A stretch of 64,000 nucleotides of DNA from Mesorhizobium sp. L-8-3 (GCF_016756615.1 NZ_AP023262.1:806001-870000), one strand, 5' to 3'; counted from the first letter of the stretch, positions 26,763 through 35,585 are shown. The notes: generated by a model from the sequence alone, not told the origin. A program made the numbers and translations.

Positions 26763-26984
26763 TCACTGGTCATGCTCCGCCGCCTGATCTTCATCGTCAC
26801 GGCCCGGCTCGCCTCCGGTGGGCGTAGTCGACGCTTGGCCGCGCTTTGCTCCCTCGCTGGATTGATCGCGTCTGGTGCTGCCGAGAGTCTGCCCGCGGGA
26901 TGCAGCGTGAATGCCTTGGCTCGCCACGCCGATCCGGGTTTCCCGCGCTGATTTGCTGCCTGCCGTGTGATCGACCGGGCGGAG
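26763..26984 (-). pseudogene. C-terminal gene remnant
   Basis: An open frame of 73 codons without a start, ending in an acidic, low-complexity tail (EGAKRGQAS ... EPGRDDEDQAAEHDQ) typical of protein C termini. Its 5' side runs into a stop just before the repeat at 27021. It is probably the end of a backbone gene whose front was lost when the SIR2 block was acquired. Family not identified. Confidence 0.4.
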
Positions 26985-27020
26985 TTACCCTATCTCACTG
27001 GTGGCGATGCGATGGCGACT

Positions 27021-27171
27021 GAGGCCAGTCTTTCGGGAGCCTCACCTGTGCGGGGCGCTCGCGAAATGACCGCCGCCGCGCTCTTGCGTTATGGGTTTGA
27101 AGCCGAATGGCGGAAACGCGCCATAGGCGTGGTTCCGGCGCAGCCGAAAGCCCGGCCCGAAGGGCAACGCC
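27021..27171 (+). repeat. ~150-bp direct repeat, left copy (flanks SIR2 gene)
   Basis: Similar to 28248-28398 in the same orientation. Shared blocks include CTCGCGAAATG, GCCGAATGGCGGAAACGCG and CCGGCGCAGCCGAAAG. Read in one frame both encode EAEWRKR...GVVPAQPKARP, but neither copy has a proper gene. Confidence 0.7.
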
Positions 27172-27327
27172 AATGCTCCGTCCCAAGCTTTCCTCACCAT
27201 AGGAAAGCAGCGCAGGTTCTGATTGCCGTCAGGAGAGCAGCCTTTGACTTATCTCTGGTAGAACAGCAGCGATGAGACACCTATGCTCGTCAACGTGACG
27301 ATGCCAGATGATTGGTGGAATTGAACG

Positions 27328-28215
27328 ATGGTAGATTATTTAGCGGACATATTGGATCAGGAGAGGCCGGCGCTTCTGATCGGCAACGGCATTAATCGGT
27401 ACAACAGCAACGCAAGTTCTTCATGGGACGAACTTCTTGCCGTGCTCGCCCGAAAGCAAGGCCTCACACTCACCGAGAACGATGCCTCGGAAATGTCGAA
27501 CACTGAATTCTTCGACATCCTTGACCTTGCTCGCCCGAAAGAGGATCGAAGCAACCTACAGGAAGAATTCTGTGATCTGATGGCCAAATGGTCACCCGCC
27601 GACCACCACGCAAAGATCGTAGGTTGGGCACAGCGACACCGGGCACCGATCATCACCGTCAATTTCGACGAGAATCTTTCCAAGGCGGTCGGGGCGCGGT
27701 TTTTTCGACGTGGCGAACATTTCACCCACTACTACCCTTGGAATTGCTACTTTTCAGATCGAGAGATCGGCAATCCACGGTCCAGCTTCGCGATCTGGCA
27801 CGCGCATGGCATGGTGCGCTACAAGACAAGCATTCGCCTCGGTCTCACCCATTACATGGGCTCTGTCCAGCGAGCGCGCCCCTGGGTCTACAACCGCAGC
27901 GGCCTGCGCGCCAACGCCAAGATCAGCGAAAAGTCTTGGCTGGGCTCGGATACTTGGCTCGAAGTGCTCTTCTTCTGCCCGCTGGTTCTGATCGGCTTTG
28001 GTTTCGGCAAGGACGAGAATTTCCTTCGCTGGCTTTTTCTGGAACGTGCCCGCCTGCACAAGCTGAGACCCGACTGGACAGCGAAGACGTGGTTCGTAGG
28101 CGTTGGTTTGACAGGTCGGCAGCATCGACGTCCATTCCTTGAGGGACTAGGCATGGAAGTTGTGACTGTTCCTCAGTATATCGACATCTACGAAAATCCG
28201 GCTTGGCAACGGTAG
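27328..28215 (+). CDS. SIR2-domain protein (candidate NAD-depleting defence effector)
   Basis: A 295-aa single-domain SIR2-like protein. NAD-pocket motifs are visible in order: LLIGNGINRY (16-25), TVNFDENL (~112), IWHAHGMV (~155) and LIGFGFGKDENFLRW (~230). SIR2-like domains in Thoeris ThsA, DSR and other anti-phage systems degrade NAD+ on infection. No second sensor domain is present in this protein, and the nearest downstream gene (28558) starts 340 bases away. The gene stands between two direct repeats, as a cassette. Defence function is inferred. Confidence 0.85.
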   Translation: MVDYLADILDQERPALLIGNGINRYNSNASSSWDELLAVLARKQGLTLTENDASEMSNTEFFDILDLARPKEDRSNLQEEFCDLMAKWSPADHHAKIVGWAQRHRAPIITVNFDENLSKAVGARFFRRGEHFTHYYPWNCYFSDREIGNPRSSFAIWHAHGMVRYKTSIRLGLTHYMGSVQRARPWVYNRSGLRANAKISEKSWLGSDTWLEVLFFCPLVLIGFGFGKDENFLRWLFLERARLHKLRPDWTAKTWFVGVGLTGRQHRRPFLEGLGMEVVTVPQYIDIYENPAWQR

Positions 28216-28557
28216 TCTGGTCCGCATATCCGCGCAGCGGAGTGTCAGAGGCTCGCATTCCAAGGAGCCTCGATCCCGGTCGGGCTTCTCGCGAAATGGC
28301 ACCGCCGAGCACCGCGTTAGCGGTTGAGGCCGAATGGCGGAAACGCGGCGCGGGCGTTGTACCGGCGCAGCCGAAAGCTCGGCCCAAAGGGCAACACCTT
28401 CGTTATCACTTTACGCGTCTCAACTTCTAAGCTGGGTGGAAACGGTAATTGACGAGTATAATCGCTGCTTTCGCCCATTTGGGGGTCGAAGATCGATAGA
28501 AATGACGAGCACCGCCTCGAGGTACTGCGCGGAACACGAGAAGTCGGAGATTGAGCA
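28216..28557. other. Intergenic region with second repeat copy
   Basis: About 340 bases holding the right repeat copy (28248-28398); the remainder is AT-richer and may contain the promoter of the downstream gene. No other gene is seen. Confidence 0.4.
28248..28398 (+). repeat. ~150-bp direct repeat, right copy
   Basis: Pairs with 27021-27171. The two copies are diverged (clearly related by eye with several substitutions and small indels), so the duplication is not recent. Confidence 0.7.
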
Positions 28558-29934
28558 GTGTCCACTGCGCGTATGAACCCATACCGTTTTGAAATTCTGG
28601 CGATGTGGTCACGTGCCGTACCACAATTTGCTCCCACCGTTGAGTGCTCCGTGTGGGCGACAGACGATGAACGCCTACTTGGCGTCGTAATCATGGATCT
28701 GACGGACAGGGACTATAATTTCGTTATCCTCGCGCGTGATGAGCGTGGTCGCTTTCGGGCGGTGGACGTCGGCGAAACTTACTTTACCCGACGCATGGCA
28801 GACGTCGCCTTGGCGAAGCGCCTGCCAGAGATAAGCAATTTGGAGGATGCGGCGTTTGAGCAAGGAGACGTGGCCGGCCGGTCTCTTGATCTCTTTACAC
28901 CGCTGGTGCCAGCCGATCGGCAGCATCCTGACTTTCTGACGCTCGCCAATGGGCCGGCATTCTCGGCCGCCCGCGAAGTGATCGCGGAAATGGCGAACGT
29001 TTTCGACGATCCCGACGGCAACTTCGTGAAAGATTTCCAAACGACGGGGTTCAATAGCCGATTGTGGGAACTGTATCTCTTTGCGGTGCTTGTGGAGGAA
29101 GGCTTTAAACTGGACAGACGTCATCCACAACCAGATTTCATCGCCTCGAAGGGTGCACAAACCATCGCCATTGAGGCGACAACCGTGAATCCAAGTGTTG
29201 GGGATGACGGGAAACCCGTGGACCCGCCGCGACCAGAAAGGCCCGAAGACTTGGCGGAACTTCTTCGGGACTACATGCCGATCAAATTTGGCAGCCCGCT
29301 GTTTCAGAAGCTGAAGAAGAAGGACTGGGAGCGAAACCATGTGAAAGGATTGCCGTATGCCATCGCAATAGCGGATTTCCATGGCCCGCAGACAATGACT
29401 TGGTCTAGCTCAGCACTCTCGTCCTACCTGTTTGGTTTGCAACTAGAATTCAGACCGACTCCCGACGGAGGCTTGTCGTGGTCCTATCTACCGATTGAGA
29501 AGCATACCCATAGAACGAAAAGTATTCCCTCGGGCTTTTTCGACCAACCTGATTCTGAGAACGTGGCGGCTGTGCTTTTCACAAACGCCGGCACTCTGCC
29601 GAAGTTCAACCGAATGGGCGCTCTGGCAGATTTTGGTCATCCTGACGTCCGACTAATCCGCCGAGGAACGGTACTCAACCCCGATCCACAATCCGCCGTG
29701 CCTTTCCAAGTCTCGATCGATATTGATGATCCAAGCTACCACGAGGGATGGGCAGACGAGTTACAAGTCTTTCATAACCCACATGCGCGCTACCCGCTGG
29801 ATCGTCGCTTATTTCCAGCCGCCACGCATCATTTCTTGGAGGACGGCGAGATAAAGTCATATCGACACGCGCCAACGTGGCTCGGTTCTGTGACGCTGAT
29901 CCTCATGCCAAGTGCGGACAAGGATAGCCATTAA
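28558..29934 (+). CDS. Uncharacterised protein with possible PD-(D/E)XK-like nuclease core
   Basis: A 458-aa protein from GTG at 28558 (ATG at 28573 also possible). No family is recognised. Around residues 165-210 the order WELYLFAVLVEEGF ... HPQPDFIAS ... TIAIEATT gives E, PD and E-x-T on the strands expected for a restriction-endonuclease fold, with the usual lysine replaced. The N-terminal 150 residues look like a separate domain. It lies between a SIR2 gene and the parB-like gene, so defence involvement is a reasonable guess only. A strong hairpin terminator follows. Confidence 0.7.
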   Translation: MSTARMNPYRFEILAMWSRAVPQFAPTVECSVWATDDERLLGVVIMDLTDRDYNFVILARDERGRFRAVDVGETYFTRRMADVALAKRLPEISNLEDAAFEQGDVAGRSLDLFTPLVPADRQHPDFLTLANGPAFSAAREVIAEMANVFDDPDGNFVKDFQTTGFNSRLWELYLFAVLVEEGFKLDRRHPQPDFIASKGAQTIAIEATTVNPSVGDDGKPVDPPRPERPEDLAELLRDYMPIKFGSPLFQKLKKKDWERNHVKGLPYAIAIADFHGPQTMTWSSSALSSYLFGLQLEFRPTPDGGLSWSYLPIEKHTHRTKSIPSGFFDQPDSENVAAVLFTNAGTLPKFNRMGALADFGHPDVRLIRRGTVLNPDPQSAVPFQVSIDIDDPSYHEGWADELQVFHNPHARYPLDRRLFPAATHHFLEDGEIKSYRHAPTWLGSVTLILMPSADKDSH

Positions 29935-30012
29935 ACTTCCAAATCCTGATCTGACCCTTCGCCCATCTGCTTGCAGATACACTCTTCTACACTTTAGACA
30001 GTCGAGGTCATC

Positions 30013-30045
30013 CGGCCGCGCGGTGGAGCCGCGCGGCCGCGATTT
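30013..30045 (+). terminator. Rho-independent terminator
   Basis: Perfect 11-bp stem CGGCCGCGCGG / CCGCGCGGCCG with loop TGGAG, followed by CGATTTT. It ends the plus-strand gene at 28558-29934. Confidence 0.75.
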
Positions 30046-30065
30046 TACTGATGGACTGGTGGAAA

Positions 30066-30092
30066 GCCGGGACCGCTCACGCGGCCCCGGCC
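30066..30092. terminator. Second hairpin between convergent genes
   Basis: Stem GCCGGGACCGC / GCGGCCCCGGC with one mismatch, followed by CTCTCTTTTA on plus; on minus it lies directly after the parB-like stop and may act for both directions. Confidence 0.5.
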
Positions 30093-30098
30093 TCTCTT

Positions 30099-32192
30099 TT
30101 ATTCCGCTGCGACAGCGAAATGGTCATCGATCTGCGCTTCCGGCGCGGTCTCGGCGGCGGCGGTGGCGAAAGCATCGGACTGCTGTTCCGCAAGCCATGC
30201 GGGCCGTTCGGTGCGCAGCACGGGCGGGAGCCAGCCGATCCCAGCCAGAAGCTGTTCGGCGGCTTCGGCCATCTCCACCTTCTTCTTGTCCGCGATCCGC
30301 TCCGCCGCCTCGTTGCCGAGGGCTTCGCGCACGGCGGCGAGGATATGGGCCTTGGTGACGCGCCCGAAATAGCTCCGCACGGTCGGCGTCCAGTGCGCCG
30401 TCATGTCGAGCGTCACCGCCGTCGCCAGCTTGTCCGCCGTTTCATGGGCGCGGCGCTTGTTGCTTTCCCATGGCAGCTTCACCGCATTGACGGTGAGCGA
30501 GGCGCAATGCGCGAGCAAGGCCATGAGGCTCGCGTGGTCCAGACCTGCGGTGAAGCCCCAGAGGTCGACCACGTCGCGCGGCATGTCCGCCGCCCATCCG
30601 GCATGGCGATCCGCCAGCATCTTCGCCGCCGCTGTGTCCTCGATGCCGTCCGCGTGGGCCGCGAGGTAGTTGCTGGTCGGGCGGATTTCGAGGCAATGGG
30701 CCTCGCTGCCGCCGCGATAGAAGGTCTGCGCGGCCAGCGTGTGGATGACGGCGATGAGCGCCATATCGGGCTGCTCGCCGAGGGCGAGACGCAGGCCAAG
30801 GGTGCGATGCGCGGTCAGGTCGCGGATGAGCGAATCCGACAGCGGTTTTCCGTCATCCCCGGCTTCTTCTTCCGGTTCCGGCTCGCTCGCGGAAACGTCG
30901 CCGCCTTCGCCGTCCTGCTCGTCGCCGCCGATGATCTCGCCATCGCTGTTGACGCGCACCCCCTCGATGACGGTTTCGCCATCCTCGGCGGCTTCCGGTT
31001 CCGGGGCCTCGTCCTCGGCCCGGATGAAACCGCGTTCGATACGGGCTTCGCCGTTATGGGCCACCACGACGAAAACGCCACCGCGCGCGATCTCGTCGGG
31101 ATCGTAGGCGTGGCGCATGGCGTCGATCCGCTCGATCTCGGCTTCAAGCTCCGCGAACCGGGCGTCCACTTCGAGCGGGAGATCAATATCGGCGTCCTCC
31201 CATTCCGCCGTCAGGCGCTCAAGCTCGTCCTGCACGGCGTCATAGTCAGCGGCGCTCGCTTCCGAAAGCTCCACCGAATGCGGATAGACGCGCCGCATCC
31301 CATGGGCGTGGGGGAAGTCGAGATAGGCGGCGGTCCATTTCCAGCCTTCGGCCTCCCGCACCTCGGCGGCGATCCGTTCCAGCTTCTCGATGGCGAGCCG
31401 GCCCAGAAGCGCGGGGTCTTCATAGAAGCCACCACGATCCTCGGTGAACAGGTCGCGGATGATGTTGCCGCCCGCTTCCGTATAGGCTTGCGCTCCGACG
31501 AAGATCGCGCAGCGGTCCGTCGACGCCACATTCATCTTGGTCAGGTCGCGCCGGATGTTCGACGGATCGCGGTTATAGGACAGGTTCTCATAGACGTGTT
31601 CCTGCCGCGCGTGATCGTCGGTGATGGCAAAGGCCATCAACTGATCCAAGGTCAGTTCGCCGTCGCGATAGACCTGCAACAGCTTGGGGCTGACCGCGCC
31701 GAGACGCATCCGCTGCTTCACCACATGGGCGGTCACGCCGAACCGGGCGGCAATTTCCTCCGCGCCCCATCCGCGATCTTCCGAAAGCTCGCGAAAGCGC
31801 TCGAACTCATCGGCGGGGTGAAGGTTCTCGCGGGTGACGTTCTCGTCAAGGCTGATCTCCGCAGCATCGTTCGCCATGTCGATGACGCAGCGGATGGGCT
31901 CGGTCTTCTTGATCTCCTTGCGCTTGACGCGCAGCATCTGCGCCTGCCTGCGGCCTTCGCCGATGCTGACGAGATAGAAGCCGGTCGGCTCGCCGCGTGC
32001 ATCAAGCTCCGGCTCCACCACCAGATTTTGCAGGATGCCCTTGGCGGCGATGCTCGCCGCCTTCGCCTCGATAGACGCCTCGCTGTGCGGGGTCTTGCGG
32101 GCGTTCTTCGGGTGCTTCTTGAGCTTGTTGAGCGGGATGAAAACCGTTGCGCCATTTTCGACGGTCGGGGCGGTGTTTGCAGTCGTGATCAT
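30099..32192 (-). CDS. Large ParB-like nuclease-domain protein
   Basis: A 697-aa protein from ATG at 32192. Residues about 18-115 form a ParB/Srx-type domain (FIPLNKLKKHPKNARK, GEGRRQAQML, LDENVTRENLHPADEF) followed by a KorB/ParB-like HTH (AARFGVTAHVVKQRMRLG). A long C-terminal part with acidic, repeat-poor linkers (about 420-480) makes it far longer than partition ParB. Proteins of this build are common accessory genes in the leading region of alphaproteobacterial elements; no parA is adjacent. It shares its leader with DUF932. Confidence 0.88.
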   Translation of the reverse strand: MITTANTAPTVENGATVFIPLNKLKKHPKNARKTPHSEASIEAKAASIAAKGILQNLVVEPELDARGEPTGFYLVSIGEGRRQAQMLRVKRKEIKKTEPIRCVIDMANDAAEISLDENVTRENLHPADEFERFRELSEDRGWGAEEIAARFGVTAHVVKQRMRLGAVSPKLLQVYRDGELTLDQLMAFAITDDHARQEHVYENLSYNRDPSNIRRDLTKMNVASTDRCAIFVGAQAYTEAGGNIIRDLFTEDRGGFYEDPALLGRLAIEKLERIAAEVREAEGWKWTAAYLDFPHAHGMRRVYPHSVELSEASAADYDAVQDELERLTAEWEDADIDLPLEVDARFAELEAEIERIDAMRHAYDPDEIARGGVFVVVAHNGEARIERGFIRAEDEAPEPEAAEDGETVIEGVRVNSDGEIIGGDEQDGEGGDVSASEPEPEEEAGDDGKPLSDSLIRDLTAHRTLGLRLALGEQPDMALIAVIHTLAAQTFYRGGSEAHCLEIRPTSNYLAAHADGIEDTAAAKMLADRHAGWAADMPRDVVDLWGFTAGLDHASLMALLAHCASLTVNAVKLPWESNKRRAHETADKLATAVTLDMTAHWTPTVRSYFGRVTKAHILAAVREALGNEAAERIADKKKVEMAEAAEQLLAGIGWLPPVLRTERPAWLAEQQSDAFATAAAETAPEAQIDDHFAVAAE

Positions 32193-32429
32193 GGTCTTTC
32201 TCCTATGGGCTTGGGTTGGAGCGCAGCGCTGCGCTGCAACCCTGCCCGTCGGCGAGACCGGGGGGTGCAAGGTGCAAGGGCGACCGGGACGGAGGGGGAT
32301 CACCCGGCCTGCACAAGCGGATCGAAGCGGTTAGCGAAAGCGAGAAACACGCATCCGCGCGGAAGGCTGGGGAGACCGTCCTGGTCGAGCGTCAGCGATC
32401 CCTTGCGCCGCGCCAGGGGGCGGCGCCCC
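32193..32429 (-). repeat. Duplicated leader, copy 2 (upstream of parB-like gene)
   Basis: The first about 125 bases match 25742-25866, including the 16-bp palindrome (32220-32235); a second block about 32359-32429 matches about 25882-25951. Confidence 0.7.
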
Positions 32430-32708
32430 CAAGCAACCGGCCCGGCCGGAGTGGATGGGTGGCCGGACATCAAGAGTAAATCCGAATTGTGGAGGCGGGT
32501 GTGTAATAGCCGAAAGTCCTGACATCGTGATCGATGCTGCTTATTGGGCGGATGCATGGACAGAAATACAATTAGTTCGGTCGCTCTCCGCAATCACATC
32601 ATCAGCCAAAACTGTAGCTCAAGATAGCATGCAAATTTCTTGTCCCTGCCTCAATATTCCTTTAAGGGAATATTGAGGCAGGGGTGATTCGGAGAGCGAC
32701 GGTGTGGA
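32430..32708. promoter_or_regulatory. Nested inverted repeats upstream of HTH-ASCH operon
   Basis: Outer arms 32578-32597 and 32684-32702 (GGTCGCTCTCCG-type sequence, inverted) enclose a 40-bp near-perfect palindrome at 32644-32683. The rest of the region holds no gene. The arrangement sits within 130 bases of the operon start and suggests a multi-part operator. Confidence 0.6.
32644..32683. promoter_or_regulatory. 40-bp palindrome, candidate operator
   Basis: Perfect 17-bp arms CCCTGCCTCAATATTCC and its complement around TTTAAG, 25 bases upstream of the first ATG of the operon. It is the natural binding site for the encoded XRE-type protein, or a transcript hairpin that limits expression. 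Confidence 0.65.
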
Positions 32709-33506
32709 ATGATGTCGGGTGAGCGCGAATTTGTTGACGCCGTCCGGGTTGGCGATGGCGACGCGGGACGCGTCGTGGGTCAATCTCTCAGGGCGTTGAG
32801 GCTGGCCTCGGGCTTTACCCAACTTGAGATGGCCAAGCGTTTGGGCGTTGGCCAAGCGGCGATCTCCAAGATCGAACAACGAGGCGATGTCCAGATCTCC
32901 TCGTTGCAGCGCTATGTCGAGGCTCTCGGTGCCAGCTTGCGCATCGATGCAGCATTTCCAGTTCATTCGGAGTTCGGAGTACGGATCCAGGCCGAGCTTG
33001 GCGGAGCCGTTGCCGACGACGATCAGTATGTCCTTCCGATTTTTGGCGATCGCGACGATGCCCGCCCTGCAATGAGGGACATCGTTATCAGCATAAAGCC
33101 GAACTATTCGGGCAAGATATTTGATGGCGTTAAGACCATCGAGCTGAGAAGGCGTTTCCCGTTGTCGGTAGCTCCCGGCGCTACTGCCTATATTTATTCT
33201 ACGTCGCCAGAAATGGCTTTGGTGGGCGCTATTAAAATTGAGAACGTTGAACGCCTTGAACTCTCTGTCCTTTGGAAAAGGCACGGCCGATCTGCATCGA
33301 TCAAGAAAGCCGATTTTGACGAGTACTTTAGTGGCCTGGAGGAAGGCTTTGCACTAAGACTGTCGACGCCGCGCCGATTTACGAGGCCGCTGACCTTGTC
33401 TGAATTGAAGGAGCGATTTGGATTTAAGGCTCCGCAGTCTTTCCTCTACGCGAAGCCCGACCTTCAAAAGGCGCTCCGGAATGAGCACACAAACATATCT
33501 GATTGA
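32709..33506 (+). CDS. XRE HTH - ASCH domain fusion protein
   Basis: A 265-aa protein. Residues about 20-80 are an XRE HTH (GQSLRALRLASGFTQLEMAKRLGVGQAAISKIEQRG). From about 120 onwards the sequence IVISIKPNYSGKIFDGVKTIELRRRFP ... GATAYIYSTSP ... LVGAIKIENVERL is an ASCH/PUA-like beta-barrel, a fold that binds RNA or modified nucleotides. A DNA-binding head on a ligand-binding ASCH body suggests a sensor-repressor. It overlaps the PIN-GNAT gene by 26 bases, and palindromes lie upstream. Confidence 0.85.
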   Translation: MMSGEREFVDAVRVGDGDAGRVVGQSLRALRLASGFTQLEMAKRLGVGQAAISKIEQRGDVQISSLQRYVEALGASLRIDAAFPVHSEFGVRIQAELGGAVADDDQYVLPIFGDRDDARPAMRDIVISIKPNYSGKIFDGVKTIELRRRFPLSVAPGATAYIYSTSPEMALVGAIKIENVERLELSVLWKRHGRSASIKKADFDEYFSGLEEGFALRLSTPRRFTRPLTLSELKERFGFKAPQSFLYAKPDLQKALRNEHTNISD

Positions 33507-35016
33507 TACAAATGTAATTATTCATCTGGAAGACAATAAAACCGTAGAGCCGGCCTTTTCCGGACTTACAAGCCTCGCCGCCAAGCACAAGGTCGATATT
33601 TTCGTGCACGAGGCGGCGCGCGATGATGTTGGCCGCGACAAGGATACCGCCCGCCGAGCGATATCTCTGAGTAAACTCGGCAAATTTCAAACCCTGTCAA
33701 AAGTCCGCGGCTTGACCGCCGCAGAGCTTTTGAACGCGTTCGGGCCTCTTCCGAAACACAACGACATAGTCGACGCGACCCTGCTGCATGCTCTTCACAT
33801 CGGCGCCGTGGACTTTCTTGTCAGCCAGGACAGAGGCCTCCACGAGCGGGCCAGGCGCCATTCTCCAGAACTCGGTCGCCGGGTGCTCTATGTAGCAGAC
33901 GCTGTTCAGCTCCTTCGAACGACCTATGAGCCGATCGAAGCGCCGGTGCGTTTCATAGATGAGGTCGTCGCTCACGCGATACCTCTGACGGACACTATCT
34001 TTGACAGTCTCCGCGAGGACTATCCCGGTTTCGATAAATGGTGGACGGAAAAATGCGTAAAGCAGCGGCGCCTCTGCTGGATCATCGAAGACGACGGAAT
34101 TGCCGGCCTTCTCGTCAGAAAAGATGAGACGGGCTCGGACACCGACGCCACGGAAAAAGCCAACAAGATACTGAAGATCTGCACGTTCAAGGTTCGGCCG
34201 GAAAGACGCGGCCTTAAGCTCGGTGAGCTGCTTTTGAAGAAGGTCTTCTGGTTCGCTCAAAAGAACAAATATGACCTCGTCTATGTCACCACATACGAGG
34301 GACAGACCTCCCTCATTGATCTTCTTGAGTATTTCGGGTTCACCCATACTGCGACAAAAGAGGACGATGAGAGGATCTATGAAAAACGTATGGGCACGCG
34401 CGCACCCACGCCGACAGATGGCGACAATCACTTTGATGTCCATCGGCTGAATTATCCGCGCTTCGCCATCGTGCCGGACACCGCAGCGTTCGGTATCCCG
34501 ATCAAAGAGGGCTACCACGATATCCTCTATCCGGATCTCAAGCAGCAGAACCAGTTGGATCTCTTCGGAGCGCTTGGGTTGGGAGGAGGTCCGCGGCGAC
34601 CGGGCAACACAATTCGAAAGGTGTATCTGTGCCGGGCACCATCCAATTTGGGCCCGCCAGGTTCAATCCTGTTCTTCTATAAGGGCAAATCGTCGTCTTC
34701 ACCGTCGCAGGCCATGTCGGCAATCGGAATACTCGAGGACATTCGTTTTGCGCGATCCACCCGGGAGCTGCTCCAGATGACAGGTGGAAGATCGGTGTAT
34801 AGTGAAAAGGACCTTGAGGGCTGGCAGGCATCTGCCGAATCGCCCGTCAAAGTCATCAACTATCTGCTTGCCGCCTATATTGATCCGGCTATCGGGCTGA
34901 AGCAGCTCCAAGAGAGCAAGGTTATTGCGGAGCATCCGCCTCAATCGATCTTTCGCATACCGCGTCCTCGTCTGGATGACCTGCTTTCGCAGATCGACCT
35001 TGGATTTCAAGCATGA
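33481..35016 (+). CDS. PIN nuclease - GNAT acetyltransferase - PUA-like fusion
   Basis: A 511-aa three-part protein; ATG at 33481 inside the end of the previous gene. Residues 1-140 are a PIN-like RNase domain (YLIDTNVIIHLED; EAARDD; NDIVDATLLHAL; FLVSQDRGLHERA give the acidic set). About 170-300 is a GNAT fold with acetyl-CoA loop VRPERRGLKLGE and YEGQTSLIDLLEYFGF. About 375-500 (KVYLCRAPSNLGPPGSILFFYKG ... AIGILEDIRFA) resembles ASCH/EVE barrels. PIN and GNAT domains are both known toxins acting on RNA or aminoacyl-tRNA; their union with a nucleotide-binding barrel is unusual. It is followed by a kinase gene with an ATGA overlap. Confidence 0.85.
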   Translation: MSTQTYLIDTNVIIHLEDNKTVEPAFSGLTSLAAKHKVDIFVHEAARDDVGRDKDTARRAISLSKLGKFQTLSKVRGLTAAELLNAFGPLPKHNDIVDATLLHALHIGAVDFLVSQDRGLHERARRHSPELGRRVLYVADAVQLLRTTYEPIEAPVRFIDEVVAHAIPLTDTIFDSLREDYPGFDKWWTEKCVKQRRLCWIIEDDGIAGLLVRKDETGSDTDATEKANKILKICTFKVRPERRGLKLGELLLKKVFWFAQKNKYDLVYVTTYEGQTSLIDLLEYFGFTHTATKEDDERIYEKRMGTRAPTPTDGDNHFDVHRLNYPRFAIVPDTAAFGIPIKEGYHDILYPDLKQQNQLDLFGALGLGGGPRRPGNTIRKVYLCRAPSNLGPPGSILFFYKGKSSSSPSQAMSAIGILEDIRFARSTRELLQMTGGRSVYSEKDLEGWQASAESPVKVINYLLAAYIDPAIGLKQLQESKVIAEHPPQSIFRIPRPRLDDLLSQIDLGFQA

Positions 35017-35558
35017 GCAGGCGGAAGGTTATTGCCTTGGCGGGTTTGTCAGGCGTCGGGAAATCGACACTTCTCGACAATGCACGACGAACGCTTGTTT
35101 TCGAGCACTTGCAGGCCAGCGATCTCATTAAGGCGGAGAAGCAGGAGCGCCAAGGTAAGCCTGTCGCCCGTGATCTTCTGCGCGAGGGAAATATCGACGA
35201 CAACCAAGCCCTTCTGATATCCGGCTTCATGAGGCGCGCGCCGGAAGAAGGATTGATCGTTCTCGACGGTCACACCATCATAGACACCCCTGATGGCCTG
35301 GTGGAAATTTCGCCTTCGGTTTTTTCGGCGATCGATGTTTCCCGCTTCGTTGTCCTGGTCGATGACGTTGAAAAGATCGCGTTGCGACGTTTATCGGATA
35401 CACGGAGAACGAGACCCGTCCGATCACACGAGGAGCTCGCTGAACATCAGGAACGGTCCGTATTTGCGGCCTATCGTGCGGCGCTCGCCCTCAGTGTCCC
35501 TCTGTTCGTTGTCCCCTTGAACGAACATCCGGATATCGCAATGTTTCTCGATCGATAG
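35013..35558 (+). CDS. Small P-loop kinase/NTPase (AAA_33/nucleotide-kinase-like)
   Basis: A 181-aa protein. Walker A ALAGLSGVGKST at residues 7-18, a Walker B-like strand LIVLDGHTIID (~80-90) and a lid-like Arg-rich segment (RRLSDTRRTRPVRSHEELAEHQ) fit a small nucleoside/polynucleotide kinase. It starts in the stop of the PIN-GNAT gene (ATGA), so it is part of that operon and most likely acts on the same nucleic-acid or nucleotide target. Substrate unknown. Confidence 0.82.
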   Translation: MSRRKVIALAGLSGVGKSTLLDNARRTLVFEHLQASDLIKAEKQERQGKPVARDLLREGNIDDNQALLISGFMRRAPEEGLIVLDGHTIIDTPDGLVEISPSVFSAIDVSRFVVLVDDVEKIALRRLSDTRRTRPVRSHEELAEHQERSVFAAYRAALALSVPLFVVPLNEHPDIAMFLDR

Positions 35559-35585
35559 TTCGGTCCCCCAACGGAGGTGCCGTTG

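Larger units (their letters stand above)
26438..27327. other. Gene-poor junction between backbone and defence-like block
   Basis: About 890 bases. It contains the C-terminal remnant at 26763-26984 and the first ~150-bp repeat (27021-27171) upstream of the SIR2 gene; nothing else recognisable. The change from backbone to strand-plus genes makes this a likely insertion boundary. Confidence 0.45.

Noticed and set aside
30051..32522. 823-codon plus-strand open frame
   Set aside because: Shadow of the ParB-like gene; composition is typical of antisense GC-rich frames and it covers the terminator hairpins.
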